10,499 bases of DNA from Peptococcaceae bacterium (GTDB lineage Bacteria; Bacillota; Desulfitobacteriia; Desulfitobacteriales; Syntrophobotulaceae): the NCBI GenBank assembly GCA_012523535.1, contig JAAYII010000155.1, forward strand, positions 1 to 10,499, read 5' to 3'. The notes beneath the pieces were generated by a model, which saw only the letters and a list, made by a program, of their open reading frames with translations, was not told where the DNA came from and did no database searches. Both the position numbers and the translations under genes were made by a program. Shown here piece by piece: positions 1 through 6,704 of this stretch. Numbering within the stretch: the first letter of the stretch is position 1; every line of letters begins with the position of its first letter.

Positions 1-19
1 ATTAGAAAGGGGTGGGGAA

Positions 20-688
20 ATGATTATTCCGGCAGTGACAAACCTTGTTATCCAATGTTCCAAATGCGGCGAACTGCAATTCAGAGCTCCTTCGCTGTTT
101 AATTTTTCTCATTTAAACAAAGAAAGTTATTTTTGTAACTGCGGAGGGCTTTTATTAACCATAACTCATTTTAACAAGCAAATTTTTAATATAGAATATC
201 CATGTATCTATTGCGGTAAACACCATTTTATGGCAACAAAACGCAATGTTTTATGGAGCGACAACATTCTTCGTTTGCGTTGTTCTGACAAGAAGTTAGC
301 TATAGGTTACATTGGACCCAAATCATTAATTGATAATTGCTGTCAAGAGATTAAAAAAAACTTTTTGCGATTTGCTTGTCAATTGGTAAACGATAAAGAG
401 AAAGAATTCGAGTTTGAAGTTTTCTTTGTAGTTTATGCAGTTATGGAAAAACTGAGCAAAATGGTGGACCAAGGCAAGCTGGGATGCCGTTGCGGCAACA
501 AAAATCTGGCTGTTGAAATATTGGCGGACAGGATTGAACTCGCTTGTGAGCGCTGTAATGCACTGGGAGTAATTCAGACCGACAGAAAGGATATTTTATA
601 TATATTGGATAATTTGGGCTCTATATGTTTGGAAGAGAATATGACTTTAAAGATTAGCGATACCTATGAAAAATGGTATATACACTAA
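20..688 (+). CDS. Unrecognised cysteine-pair (zinc-ribbon-like) protein, 222 aa
   Basis: I do not recognise this protein. It has five cysteine pairs: C13xxC16, C39xC41, C62xxC65, C156xC158 and C176xxC179, plus a lone C88. Pairing 13/16 with 39/41 makes one zinc-ribbon-like unit. 62/65 with C88 and D90 looks like a second, degenerate copy in which Asp sits where a Cys would be expected. 156/158 with 176/179 makes a third, with the CxC and CxxC in reverse order. Residues about 100-150 are charged and cysteine-poor apart from C107, C108 and C120, and probably helical. There is no signal peptide or membrane segment, so it should be cytoplasmic. The ATG has a strong purine-rich ribosome site (AAAGGGG/GGGG) just upstream. 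By eye the gene is more AT-rich than the genes after it. It precedes the transaldolase gene by 73 nt, where many Firmicutes carry fba. Metal and nucleic-acid binding are possible but are inference only. Confidence 0.8.
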   Translation: MIIPAVTNLVIQCSKCGELQFRAPSLFNFSHLNKESYFCNCGGLLLTITHFNKQIFNIEYPCIYCGKHHFMATKRNVLWSDNILRLRCSDKKLAIGYIGPKSLIDNCCQEIKKNFLRFACQLVNDKEKEFEFEVFFVVYAVMEKLSKMVDQGKLGCRCGNKNLAVEILADRIELACERCNALGVIQTDRKDILYILDNLGSICLEENMTLKISDTYEKWYIH

Positions 689-723
689 ATTATTAATCAT
701 TCATAAGAGCAACGATTTTGGAG

Positions 724-747
724 TATTCTAAACAAGAGTTTAGAATA
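724..747. promoter_or_regulatory. Perfect 10-4-10 palindrome / hairpin upstream of the transaldolase gene
   Basis: Arms TATTCTAAAC (724-733) and GTTTAGAATA (738-747) are perfectly complementary around the loop AAGA. The palindrome ends two bases before the GGGGG ribosome site (749-753) of the next gene and is not followed by a T tract, so it is not a standard terminator. It could be a DNA operator, because the AAC-N4-GTT core has the spacing of Gram-positive LexA boxes but lacks the flanking CG. It could also be an RNA hairpin acting on translation or message stability. The structure is seen directly; the role is inference. Confidence 0.6.
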
Positions 748-761
748 AGGGGGTAGTAGCT

Positions 762-1406
762 ATGAGGTTTTTTCTTGACTCAGCAAATATCGAAGAAATA
801 ACCAGGGCCTGGGATATGGGAATCATTTCCGGGGTAACCACTAATCCGTCTCTAGTTGCCAAAGAGGGGCGAGATTTTCATAGCCTAATCCGTGAAATTG
901 CCAAAATTGTTGACGGGCCTATCAGTGCCGAGGTAATTGCCTTAGATTATGCCGGCATGCTGGCGGAAGCCAGAGATTTGGCCAGTATACACCCGAACAT
1001 TGTAGTGAAGATACCGATGACGGCCGAGGGACTTAAAGCTGTAAAGACTTTGGCTCAAGAGGGGATCAAGACCAATGTCACGTTGGTATTTACGGCTATT
1101 CAAGCCTTGTTGGCGGCCAGGGCCGGTGCTACATATGTCAGCCCTTTCCTGGGAAGGCTGGACGATATTGGGGAAGTAGGACTTAACCTGCTGGCGGATA
1201 TTTGCCAGGTGTTTTCCGTTCATGACCTAAACTGCAACATTATTGCCGCCAGCATCAGGAATCCTGTTCATGTACTGGAATCTGCCAAATTAGGAGCGGA
1301 TTTTGCCACAGTACCTTACGGGGTCTTAAAACAATTGCTTGTTCATCCTTTGACTACGGCCGGCATAGAAAAATTTTTAACTGATTGGGAAAAAACGAAA
1401 AAATAA
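762..1406 (+). CDS. fsa: Transaldolase / fructose-6-phosphate aldolase family protein (TalC/FSA subfamily), 214 aa
   Basis: This is a class I (Schiff-base) aldolase of the short transaldolase subfamily, acting in the cytoplasm on fructose 6-phosphate and related sugar phosphates. Visible motifs are the N-terminal FFLDSAN (D6), GVTTNPSL (24-31), SAEV with E57, and the catalytic Lys in VVKIPMT (K83), followed by TNVTLVF and YVSPFLGRLDD. At 214 aa it has the usual length of this subfamily (about 215-220), far shorter than classical transaldolase B. The ATG follows a GGGGG ribosome site at 749-753. It is 93 nt upstream of glpX, matching the tal-glpX neighbourhood of B. subtilis. Sequence alone does not separate true transaldolase from fructose-6-phosphate aldolase activity. 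The Bacillus relatives mostly act as transaldolases in the non-oxidative pentose phosphate pathway, so transaldolase (tal) is at least as likely. Confidence 0.93.
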   Translation: MRFFLDSANIEEITRAWDMGIISGVTTNPSLVAKEGRDFHSLIREIAKIVDGPISAEVIALDYAGMLAEARDLASIHPNIVVKIPMTAEGLKAVKTLAQEGIKTNVTLVFTAIQALLAARAGATYVSPFLGRLDDIGEVGLNLLADICQVFSVHDLNCNIIAASIRNPVHVLESAKLGADFATVPYGVLKQLLVHPLTTAGIEKFLTDWEKTKK

Positions 1407-1411
1407 AAAAC

Positions 1412-1449
1412 TTAAATAATAAATTGAAGGTATTAGTTCAATTATTTAA
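1412..1449. repeat. AT-rich stem-loop element, copy A (shares arms with 6701-6733)
   Basis: TTAAATAAT (1412-1420) is perfectly complementary to ATTATTTAA (1441-1449). Inside, TGAA (1425-1428) pairs with TTCA (1437-1440) around the loop GGTATTAG, leaving an AAAT bulge on the left. An alternative 7-bp inner stem is AATTGAA (1422-1428) with TTCAATT (1437-1443). The outer 9-nt arms are identical to those of the element after mntP. It starts six bases after the transaldolase stop codon. It has no G+C-rich stem or clean T run, so it is at best a weak terminator. Confidence 0.45.
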
Positions 1450-1457
1450 AAATAATT

Positions 1458-1481
1458 AAGGTTGATAAGAAATCAACCCTT
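1458..1481 (+). promoter_or_regulatory. Hairpin just upstream of the glpX ribosome site
   Basis: GGTTGAT (1460-1466) and ATCAACC (1472-1478) form a 7-bp stem with loop AAGAA. AA (1458-1459) and TT (1480-1481) can extend it past a bulged C at 1479. It lies a few bases before the GAGGGGGAG ribosome site (1486-1494). No T tract follows, so a terminator is unlikely. A role in translation or RNA stability is inference. Confidence 0.4.
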
Positions 1482-1499
1482 ATTAGAGGGGGAGTAAGA

Positions 1500-2483
1500 A
1501 TGGAAAGAGAATTAACCATGGAATTTGCCAGGGTAACGGAAGCGGCAGCCCTTGCTTCAGCCCGCTGGGTAGGGATGGGCAATAAAATTGCAGCCGATAA
1601 TGCCGCCGTTGAAGCCATGCGAGCGGTATTCGATACTGTGCATATGAATGGTACGGTGGTTATAGGCGAAGGAGAAATGGTTGAAGCTCCTATGCTCTAT
1701 ATTGGTGAAAAGCTGGGAAGCGGTGATAAACCCGTCCTCGCCGTAGCCGTGGACCCGCTGGAAGGTACAAATCTAGTGGCCAAAGGTATGCCCGGGGCCA
1801 TTGCTGTGTTGGCTGTTACTGAAAGATATGGCCTTTTACATGCTCCTGATATGTATATGAATAAAATTGCAGTCGGACCTCAGGCTGCCGGACGTATTCA
1901 TTTGGACGCTCCCGTTGATGAAAACCTTAAAAATATCGCCCAAGCACTGGGCAAACGGGTTGAAGATCTTACCGTTGTAATTTTGGACAGACCTCGTCAT
2001 AATGAACTAATAAAGCAGGTCAGGGCTTGTGGAGCACGAATCAGGCTTATAACCGATGGAGACGTGGCTCCGGCTATTGCCTGCGCTTTTGAAGGCAGCG
2101 GTGTTGATGTAATGATGGGTATTGGCGGCGCACCGGAAGGAGTACTTGCTGCAGCGGCTTTGCGCTGTGTAGGCGGTGAAATGCAAGGCCGGCTTTGGCC
2201 TGAGGATGATGAAGATATTGAAAGGGCTAAAAAATTAGGGGTGACGGATATTAATAAACTTCTTACCTTGGACGATTTGGTGAAAACGGACGATATATTT
2301 TTCTCAGCAACGGGTATCACCGAGGGACCGTTGCTTAAAGGAGTAACCTTTAATAGGGGGGGAGCAGTCACCCATACCCTGGTTATGAGGGGCAAGACAG
2401 GAACGGTGAGATTTATCGAAGCCAGACATTGTTTTGCCAAAAAACCCAAATACGCAATAAAAGGGGCTTGTGAGGAGCTATAG
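1500..2483 (+). CDS. glpX: Class II fructose-1,6-bisphosphatase GlpX, 327 aa
   Basis: GlpX hydrolyses fructose 1,6-bisphosphate to fructose 6-phosphate in gluconeogenesis, in the cytoplasm, using divalent metal. The metal and active-site acids known from the E. coli enzyme fall at the same positions here: D33, E57 (in VIGEGEM), D85 and E88 (in VDPLEGT), and E213 (in GIGGAPEGV). RLITDGDVAPAI (182-193) and GITEGPLLKGV near the C-terminus are also typical. The length fits the family (about 320-336). The ATG has a strong GAGGGGGAG site six bases upstream. The gene follows the transaldolase gene as in Bacillus, but the usual next gene, rho, is absent: rpmE begins 112 nt after the TAG stop. No truncation or missing catalytic residue is seen. 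Confidence 0.97.
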   Translation: MERELTMEFARVTEAAALASARWVGMGNKIAADNAAVEAMRAVFDTVHMNGTVVIGEGEMVEAPMLYIGEKLGSGDKPVLAVAVDPLEGTNLVAKGMPGAIAVLAVTERYGLLHAPDMYMNKIAVGPQAAGRIHLDAPVDENLKNIAQALGKRVEDLTVVILDRPRHNELIKQVRACGARIRLITDGDVAPAIACAFEGSGVDVMMGIGGAPEGVLAAAALRCVGGEMQGRLWPEDDEDIERAKKLGVTDINKLLTLDDLVKTDDIFFSATGITEGPLLKGVTFNRGGAVTHTLVMRGKTGTVRFIEARHCFAKKPKYAIKGACEEL

Positions 2484-2494
2484 ATTAAAGACTC

Positions 2495-2524
2495 TTGACC
2501 TTTTAGTTTTATTTGTGTTAAAAT
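2495..2524 (+). promoter_or_regulatory. Sigma-A-type promoter for rpmE (TTGACC-18-TAAAAT, extended -10)
   Basis: A -35 box TTGACC (2495-2500) and a -10 box TAAAAT (2519-2524) are separated by 18 bases, and a TG one base before the -10 makes it an extended -10. The start of transcription would be near 2531, giving a leader of about 65 nt before rpmE. In that leader GAGTCGA (2530-2536) could pair with TTGACTC (2563-2569) across a 26-nt loop, which is weak. The promoter would let L31 be made independently of glpX. Confidence 0.6.
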
Positions 2525-2595
2525 ATCGTGAGTCGATTGTTACACTATGTTTATTATATTATTTGACTCTGGCTCAGAAGGTAGGTGACTGGCAA

Positions 2596-2796
2596 ATGAA
2601 AGAAAAGATACATCCCCAATACCACCAGACTACGATTACTTGTGCATGTGGCAATGTGATTGAAACTGGAAGCACTAAAAAGGATATTAAAGTCGAAATA
2701 TGCTCCAGGTGTCACCCTTTCTACACAGGAGTTCAGAGATATGTTGATTCTGGTGGACGAGTTGATCGTTTCAAAAAGAAATATGGCTTGCAATAA
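2596..2796 (+). CDS. rpmE: 50S ribosomal protein L31 (zinc-binding type), 66 aa
   Basis: L31 binds the large subunit and helps bridge it to the 30S head. This is the zinc-binding C+ form: C16, C18, C36 and C39 (CxC then CSRC) are all present, followed by the typical HPFYTG and the basic C-terminus GGRVDRFKKKYG. At 66 aa it matches B. subtilis RpmE closely. The start is ATG 2596, supported by AGGTGA at 2583-2588 with seven bases of spacing. The open frame continues upstream to 2470, but that extension overlaps the end of glpX, contains the promoter and has no L31 similarity. The gene has its own promoter upstream and a strong terminator downstream, so it looks monocistronic. In Bacillus a zinc-free paralogue replaces this form under zinc starvation; none is visible here. 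Confidence 0.97.
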   Translation: MKEKIHPQYHQTTITCACGNVIETGSTKKDIKVEICSRCHPFYTGVQRYVDSGGRVDRFKKKYGLQ

Positions 2797-2820
2797 GCAA
2801 CGGCCTCCAGTCGTTACCAG

Positions 2821-2850
2821 AAAAAGAGCAGAGCGGAAGCTCTGCTTTTT
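2821..2850 (+). terminator. Rho-independent terminator of rpmE
   Basis: Stem GCAGAGC (2828-2834) and GCTCTGC (2839-2845) closes a GGAA loop and is followed by TTTTT (2846-2850). The A run at 2821-2825 can pair with the T run and lengthen the stem, which also makes the element potentially bidirectional. It lies 24 bases after the rpmE stop. It separates rpmE from the prfA unit. Confidence 0.92.
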
Positions 2851-2907
2851 CGATATTAACTGCCAATCTCAAGCTTTTAACTACCAATGGTGCAATTCTA
2901 AAAGTCT

Positions 2908-2964
2908 GCAGCATTGTCAGCAAAATCTTTAGCACTGATTATAAGAGCATTTTGCTGCTATTAT
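2908..2964 (+). promoter_or_regulatory. prfA leader: competing stem-loops and a possible extended -10
   Basis: CAGCAAAAT (2918-2926) is perfectly complementary to ATTTTGCTG (2949-2957) across a 22-nt loop. The same right arm can instead pair as TGCTGC (2953-2958) with GCAGCA (2908-2913). TATTAT at 2959-2964 preceded by TGC looks like an extended -10, but no good -35 is present. A second option is TTGTCA (2914-2919) with GATTAT 17 bases on. Since a strong terminator precedes it, the prfA unit needs a promoter somewhere in 2851-3010; which candidate is real is uncertain. Confidence 0.3.
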
Positions 2965-3026
2965 CATAAAAATACAAAAGAAAGAACCTGATTTTCCCTT
3001 AAATTCTAGCGCAGGAGAGATTACTC

Positions 3027-4094
3027 ATGTTGGAAAAACTGGAAGAACTGGAACAAAAATATAATGAGTTATCGGAGCTTCTGTCTGATCCGCAAGTTAT
3101 TGCCAATCCATCAGAATATCAAAAGCATGCCAAAAATCAGGCGGCACTTGCGGATATTGTGGGCGTCTACCAGGAATACAAAAACGTTTTTAAACAAATT
3201 GAAGATATCAAATCTATGTTAAATGAAAAACTTGATGAGGATATGAGAGATCTGGCACACCTTGAGGAACAGGAACTGAAGAAAAAGGCAGAAGAACTGG
3301 AAAAAAAATTGAGAATTTTGCTTTTGCCTAAAGATCCCAATGACGAAAAAAACGTTATTATGGAAATCCGGGCTGGGGCTGGAGGAGAAGAGGCGGCCCT
3401 TTTTGCTGGGGATTTGTATAAAATGTATACCAAATATGCCGAAAGCCAGCGTTGGAAGACTGAGGTGCTCAGTGCCAGTTATACCGATATTGGCGGTTTT
3501 AAAGAAATCATTTTTGTTATAGAAGGCCATGGGGCCTATAGCAAATTAAAATATGAGAGCGGTGTGCACAGAGTTCAACGCATACCAACGACTGAATCGG
3601 GAGGGCGTATTCATACTTCAACTGCCACGGTAGCCGTCCTGCCCGAGGCTGAAGAAGTTGATGTGGAAATAAACCCTAATGATATTAGAATAGATATATT
3701 TTGCTCCAGTGGGCCCGGGGGACAGTCGGTCAATACAACTCAATCGGCAGTCAGGATTACTCACCTGCCGACTGGTATCGTAGTTTCTTGCCAAGATGAA
3801 AAATCTCAGCACAAAAATAAAGAAAAGGCGCTTAAAGTATTAAGAGCTAGATTATTGGAAAAAGCACATCAAGAAGCGATGGGGGAAATTGCTCAAGAGC
3901 GTAAGAGCCAGGTTGGAACAGGAGACAGAAGTGAACGGATTCGCACTTATAATTTTCCCCAGGGAAGAGTCTCGGATCATCGCATTGGTTTGACAGTGCA
4001 TCGCTTGGACAGCATTTTGCTTGGAGATTTGGAAGAAATAATTCAAGCTCTGATTGCTCACTACCAAGCGGAGAAACTGAAAGCGTCTGTCTAA
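3027..4094 (+). CDS. prfA: Peptide chain release factor 1 (RF1), 355 aa
   Basis: RF1 reads UAA and UAG stop codons in the ribosomal A site and triggers peptide release. The sequence shows an acidic, coiled N-terminal domain (about 1-100), then the core domain. The PxT stop-recognition tripeptide is P187-T188-T189, within HRVQRIPTTESGGRIHTS. The catalytic GGQ motif is at 231-233 in SSGPGGQSVNTT, followed by DEKSQHKNK and the C-terminal RVSDHRIGLT. P-x-T identifies RF1 rather than RF2 (SPF). At 355 aa it has the normal length. The ATG has AGGAGAG eight bases upstream. prmC, whose product methylates the GGQ glutamine, follows after 14 nt. RF1 matters for the in-frame TAG in mntP, because this protein would terminate there. 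Confidence 0.98.
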   Translation: MLEKLEELEQKYNELSELLSDPQVIANPSEYQKHAKNQAALADIVGVYQEYKNVFKQIEDIKSMLNEKLDEDMRDLAHLEEQELKKKAEELEKKLRILLLPKDPNDEKNVIMEIRAGAGGEEAALFAGDLYKMYTKYAESQRWKTEVLSASYTDIGGFKEIIFVIEGHGAYSKLKYESGVHRVQRIPTTESGGRIHTSTATVAVLPEAEEVDVEINPNDIRIDIFCSSGPGGQSVNTTQSAVRITHLPTGIVVSCQDEKSQHKNKEKALKVLRARLLEKAHQEAMGEIAQERKSQVGTGDRSERIRTYNFPQGRVSDHRIGLTVHRLDSILLGDLEEIIQALIAHYQAEKLKASV

Positions 4095-4108
4095 GGATAT
4101 TAATTGAA

Positions 4109-4990
4109 ATGTTTCAGGGACTGAAAGATACTTCAATTCTTCAAATGTTACTTCTGGGTGCAGAATATCTCCGGGCCCGTGGCGTGGCTGATTCCCGGGC
4201 GGAAGCGGATATTCTGCTTGCTCATATCCTGGGGATATCGAGAGATAAGCTCTATTTGGAACGAGATTTGAAAGTTTCCGACCAGGACCTAAAGTGGTAT
4301 GCTAGGCTTTTGGAACGGAGGGGGAAGAGGGAACCTTTGGCTTATGTGGTTAACAAACGGGAATTTATGGGACTTGAATTTTACGTGGACCAACGCGTTC
4401 TCATACCTCGGCCGGAAACGGAAATCTTAGTAGAAAAAGTTTTAGCCATGGGGAAAACTAAATATGATATGGGCCATAATAAAGGAGAAACTAAACCAAG
4501 GGTACTGGACCTTTGTACCGGGAGCGGCGCTTTAGCTGTAGCCATTTCTTATTATTGGCCAGAGGCTAAAATTACTGCTGTTGACCTTTCCGCTGATGCC
4601 CTTGAGGTAGCAAAATATAATGCGGCCAAAATGAAAACTCCGATTGATTTTCGCCAGGGGGATTTATTTCAGCCTTTAAATGAGGAGAAATTTGATATTA
4701 TTGTTTCTAACCCGCCATATGTCTCTATAAAGGAATATGCAGAGTGTTCTCCGGAAGTTAAACACGAACCGCCGCTAGCGCTGTTGGCCGGGGAAGACGG
4801 ACTTGATTTTTATAGGAGAATAGCGGCTCAAGCGGGTAATTTTCTTAGGGCAACAGGTACCATTTTTTTGGAAATTGGCTGTACTCAAGGAAAGCGAGTA
4901 GTGGAACTGTTTGCGGAAAATGGTTTTAAAACCGTAATTTTTCCCGACTATGCGGGTTTGGATAGAATTGTACTGGCAGAAAAGGAATAG
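4109..4990 (+). CDS. prmC: Release factor glutamine N5-methyltransferase PrmC (HemK), 293 aa
   Basis: PrmC uses S-adenosylmethionine to methylate the side-chain amide of the GGQ glutamine in release factors 1 and 2. An N-terminal helical substrate-binding domain (about 1-90) contains the usual AEADILLAHILG. It is followed by RPETE (101-105), the SAM-binding motif I LDLCTGSGALA (133-143), the acidic end of the next strand at D159, and the catalytic NPPY (201-204) that holds the glutamine. The length is normal (family about 275-290); a short charged insert near 115-129 before motif I accounts for the few extra residues. ATG 4109 has AAGGA (4093-4097) overlapping the prfA stop codon, so the pair is probably translationally coupled. 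tsaC follows after 7 nt. Confidence 0.97.
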   Translation: MFQGLKDTSILQMLLLGAEYLRARGVADSRAEADILLAHILGISRDKLYLERDLKVSDQDLKWYARLLERRGKREPLAYVVNKREFMGLEFYVDQRVLIPRPETEILVEKVLAMGKTKYDMGHNKGETKPRVLDLCTGSGALAVAISYYWPEAKITAVDLSADALEVAKYNAAKMKTPIDFRQGDLFQPLNEEKFDIIVSNPPYVSIKEYAECSPEVKHEPPLALLAGEDGLDFYRRIAAQAGNFLRATGTIFLEIGCTQGKRVVELFAENGFKTVIFPDYAGLDRIVLAEKE

Positions 4991-4997
4991 AATTAGC

Positions 4998-6092
4998 ATG
5001 GAAACAAAAAGGATTTACCCGGATACCGAAGCAAAAAAAGAACAGGTTTTAAACGAAGCGGCAGAACTAATTCGCCGGGGAGAAGTCGTAGCCTTCCCCA
5101 CAGAGACGGTTTACGGACTGGGGGGCGACGCCTTAAACAGTTCGGCCTGTGCCAAAATATTTGAAATTAAAGGACGACCTGCGGATAATCCGCTGATTGT
5201 CCATGTTGCGTCGGTACAGGAGGCTAAAAAACTGGTAAAAAATTGGCCGTGGGAAGCAGAAGTGTGTGCCCGGCAGTTTTGGCCGGGCCCTTTAACCCTG
5301 GTATTGCCAAAGGTGGATATTGTACCCGATATTACAAGCGGGGGATTGGATACAGTAGCGATTAGGATGCCTTCACATCCTTTGGCTTTGGAGTTGATTG
5401 CCAGGGCGGGATGTCCTATTGCGGCACCGAGTGCCAATATTTCCGGCAAGCCCAGTCCCACGGAAGGTGAGCATGTCTGGCAAGACTTTTGTGGTAAAAT
5501 TCCTCTTCTTATTGACGCCGGTAAATGCAAAGTCGGCTTGGAATCAACCGTTCTTGATCTGTCAGGGAAAATCCCGCTTATTCTTCGACCAGGAGGTATT
5601 ACATGGGAGCAACTTAATGCAGTGCTGGGAAAAGTGGAGCTCGATCCTGCGGTTGAAGGCAATCTTCCGGTTTCCGGTTCTTTTAAGCCCAAAGCGCCTG
5701 GAATGAAATACAGGCATTATGCCCCTCAAGGAGAAATTGTGCTTGTTTCCGGTGACAAGGAACAAAGAATTGCTCAAATAGCGGCAAGGTTGAACAGCAA
5801 AAAAGCGGGTGAAAGAATAGCCCTGTTGTGTTTTGAAGAAACAATAGCAGCCTTGAAAGAAGCAACTCCCAATGGGGACCAAAGCCTAATATCCAAAGCC
5901 GATTTGATGTTTCCGCTTGGCTCTCGAAATAATCAAGCCCAAGCTGCCAGCCGATTGTTTAAGGCTTTGAGGCTCTGTGATCAGCAAAAAATTAGCCTTA
6001 TCCTGGCTGAAGTTATGGAAGAAAAAGGAATAGGGCGAGCTTTTATGAACCGCTTAAAAAAAGCGGCCGGTTATAAAAAAGACAAACTATAG
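4998..6092 (+). CDS. tsaC: L-threonylcarbamoyladenylate synthase, long two-domain form (YwlC/Sua5), 364 aa
   Basis: The enzyme makes threonylcarbamoyl-AMP from threonine, bicarbonate and ATP, the first step of the t6A37 modification of ANN-decoding tRNAs. The YrdC domain covers about 15-205: PTETVYGLG (34-42), KGRP (58-61), WPGPLT (95-100), SANISG (145-150), GLESTVLD (180-187) and RPGG (197-200). The linker motif APGMKYRHYAP (233-243) then leads into the C-terminal Sua5 domain. This is the long Sua5/YwlC form, not the short E. coli TsaC. The open frame extends upstream to an ATG at 4950 inside prmC. I chose ATG 4998 because AAAGGA (4981-4986) precedes it and family similarity begins just after it. 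It is 7 nt downstream of prmC and likely in the same transcript. Confidence 0.96.
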   Translation: METKRIYPDTEAKKEQVLNEAAELIRRGEVVAFPTETVYGLGGDALNSSACAKIFEIKGRPADNPLIVHVASVQEAKKLVKNWPWEAEVCARQFWPGPLTLVLPKVDIVPDITSGGLDTVAIRMPSHPLALELIARAGCPIAAPSANISGKPSPTEGEHVWQDFCGKIPLLIDAGKCKVGLESTVLDLSGKIPLILRPGGITWEQLNAVLGKVELDPAVEGNLPVSGSFKPKAPGMKYRHYAPQGEIVLVSGDKEQRIAQIAARLNSKKAGERIALLCFEETIAALKEATPNGDQSLISKADLMFPLGSRNNQAQAASRLFKALRLCDQQKISLILAEVMEEKGIGRAFMNRLKKAAGYKKDKL

Positions 6093-6143
6093 AATAAATT
6101 TGGAATGAACCGATACTAACAGTGCGGATTGGAGGAAAGAAGT

Positions 6144-6704
6144 TTGGAGCTGGCTTGGGTGTTGGCGGTTTCCGTGGCTTTAGGTATGGACGCTTTTTCT
6201 TGTTCCTTGGCACTTGGATTGCTTGGAATAAGAAAAAGAAAAGCAGCTCATCTGGTTGTTACGGTTGCCTTGTTTCATGTGTTTATGCCGCTTATTGGTT
6301 TATTGATCGGCAAGGAATTGGGATCGTTATTCGGTAATATTGTTTCTGGTATTGGAACGGTTTTATAGCTTTACTTAGGCCTAAAAATGCTTTGGAATGC
6401 TTGGGAAAACAGAGATTGCCAATGTCTAAATTCCGCATCCATCAAACTTGAGGGTTTTGGCCTTTATCTTTTAGCCGGGGGTGTCAGTATCGATGCTCTT
6501 AGTGTGGGGTTTTCTCTGGGGATATTTGTCAGTAGGATTGTTCCCACTACCCTCATAATGGGGACTATGGCCGGTACAATGACTGCGGCGGGAATTCTTT
6601 TAGGGCATAGAATGGGAACGGTTTTAAGTAGTAAAGCCGAAGCCCTCGGTGGAATTATTCTTCTTATAATCGGTTTAAAAATAGGATTAAGCATTGTTCC
6701 TTAA
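6144..6704 (+). pseudogene. mntP: MntP-family manganese efflux pump interrupted by one in-frame TAG
   Basis: MntP exports Mn(II) across the cytoplasmic membrane and is built from two homologous three-helix halves. Both halves are recognisable: GMDAFSCSLALG in the first and SIDALSVGFSLG in the second, each with the conserved Asp. Six hydrophobic segments are visible, and about 186 codons in total is the normal length. One TAG at 6366-6368 interrupts the third helix, and reading resumes in the same frame as LYLGLKMLW without any shift. Aligned with E. coli MntP (VLLIFLGGRM), the missing residue is probably Leu, so a single TTG-to-TAG change would explain it. The start is TTG 6144, with GGAGG (6131-6135) eight bases upstream; an in-frame TTG at 6129 lies before that site. 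ATG 6387 after the stop has a weak AGG upstream, so restart of the second half is conceivable. A recent inactivation, a sequencing error or stop read-through are all possible. Confidence 0.85.

Noticed and set aside
1997..2449. Antisense open frame of 150 codons within glpX
   Set aside because: It is the mirror of a highly conserved coding region, has no protein similarity I recognise, and is low in complexity (Ser/Pro/Ile-rich).
2470..2595. N-terminal extension of the rpmE frame from ATG 2470
   Set aside because: It overlaps the end of glpX and spans the promoter. L31 similarity and a good ribosome site begin at ATG 2596.
4950..4997. Upstream ATG 4950 for tsaC
   Set aside because: It lies inside prmC without a ribosome site; ATG 4998 has AAAGGA and matches the family start.
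6129..6143. TTG 6129 as the mntP start
   Set aside because: The GGAGG ribosome site lies after this codon; TTG 6144 is correctly spaced from it.
6093..6143. Manganese riboswitch (yybP-ykoY) before mntP
   Set aside because: Only 51 nt lie between tsaC and mntP, too short for that riboswitch, and its conserved motifs are not seen.
6366..6368. UAG in mntP as a pyrrolysine or reassigned codon
   Set aside because: TAG serves as the normal stop of glpX, prmC, tsaC and rpiB here and RF1 is encoded. The site is inside a hydrophobic helix where homologues have Leu. Kept only as a remote option in the mntP finding.
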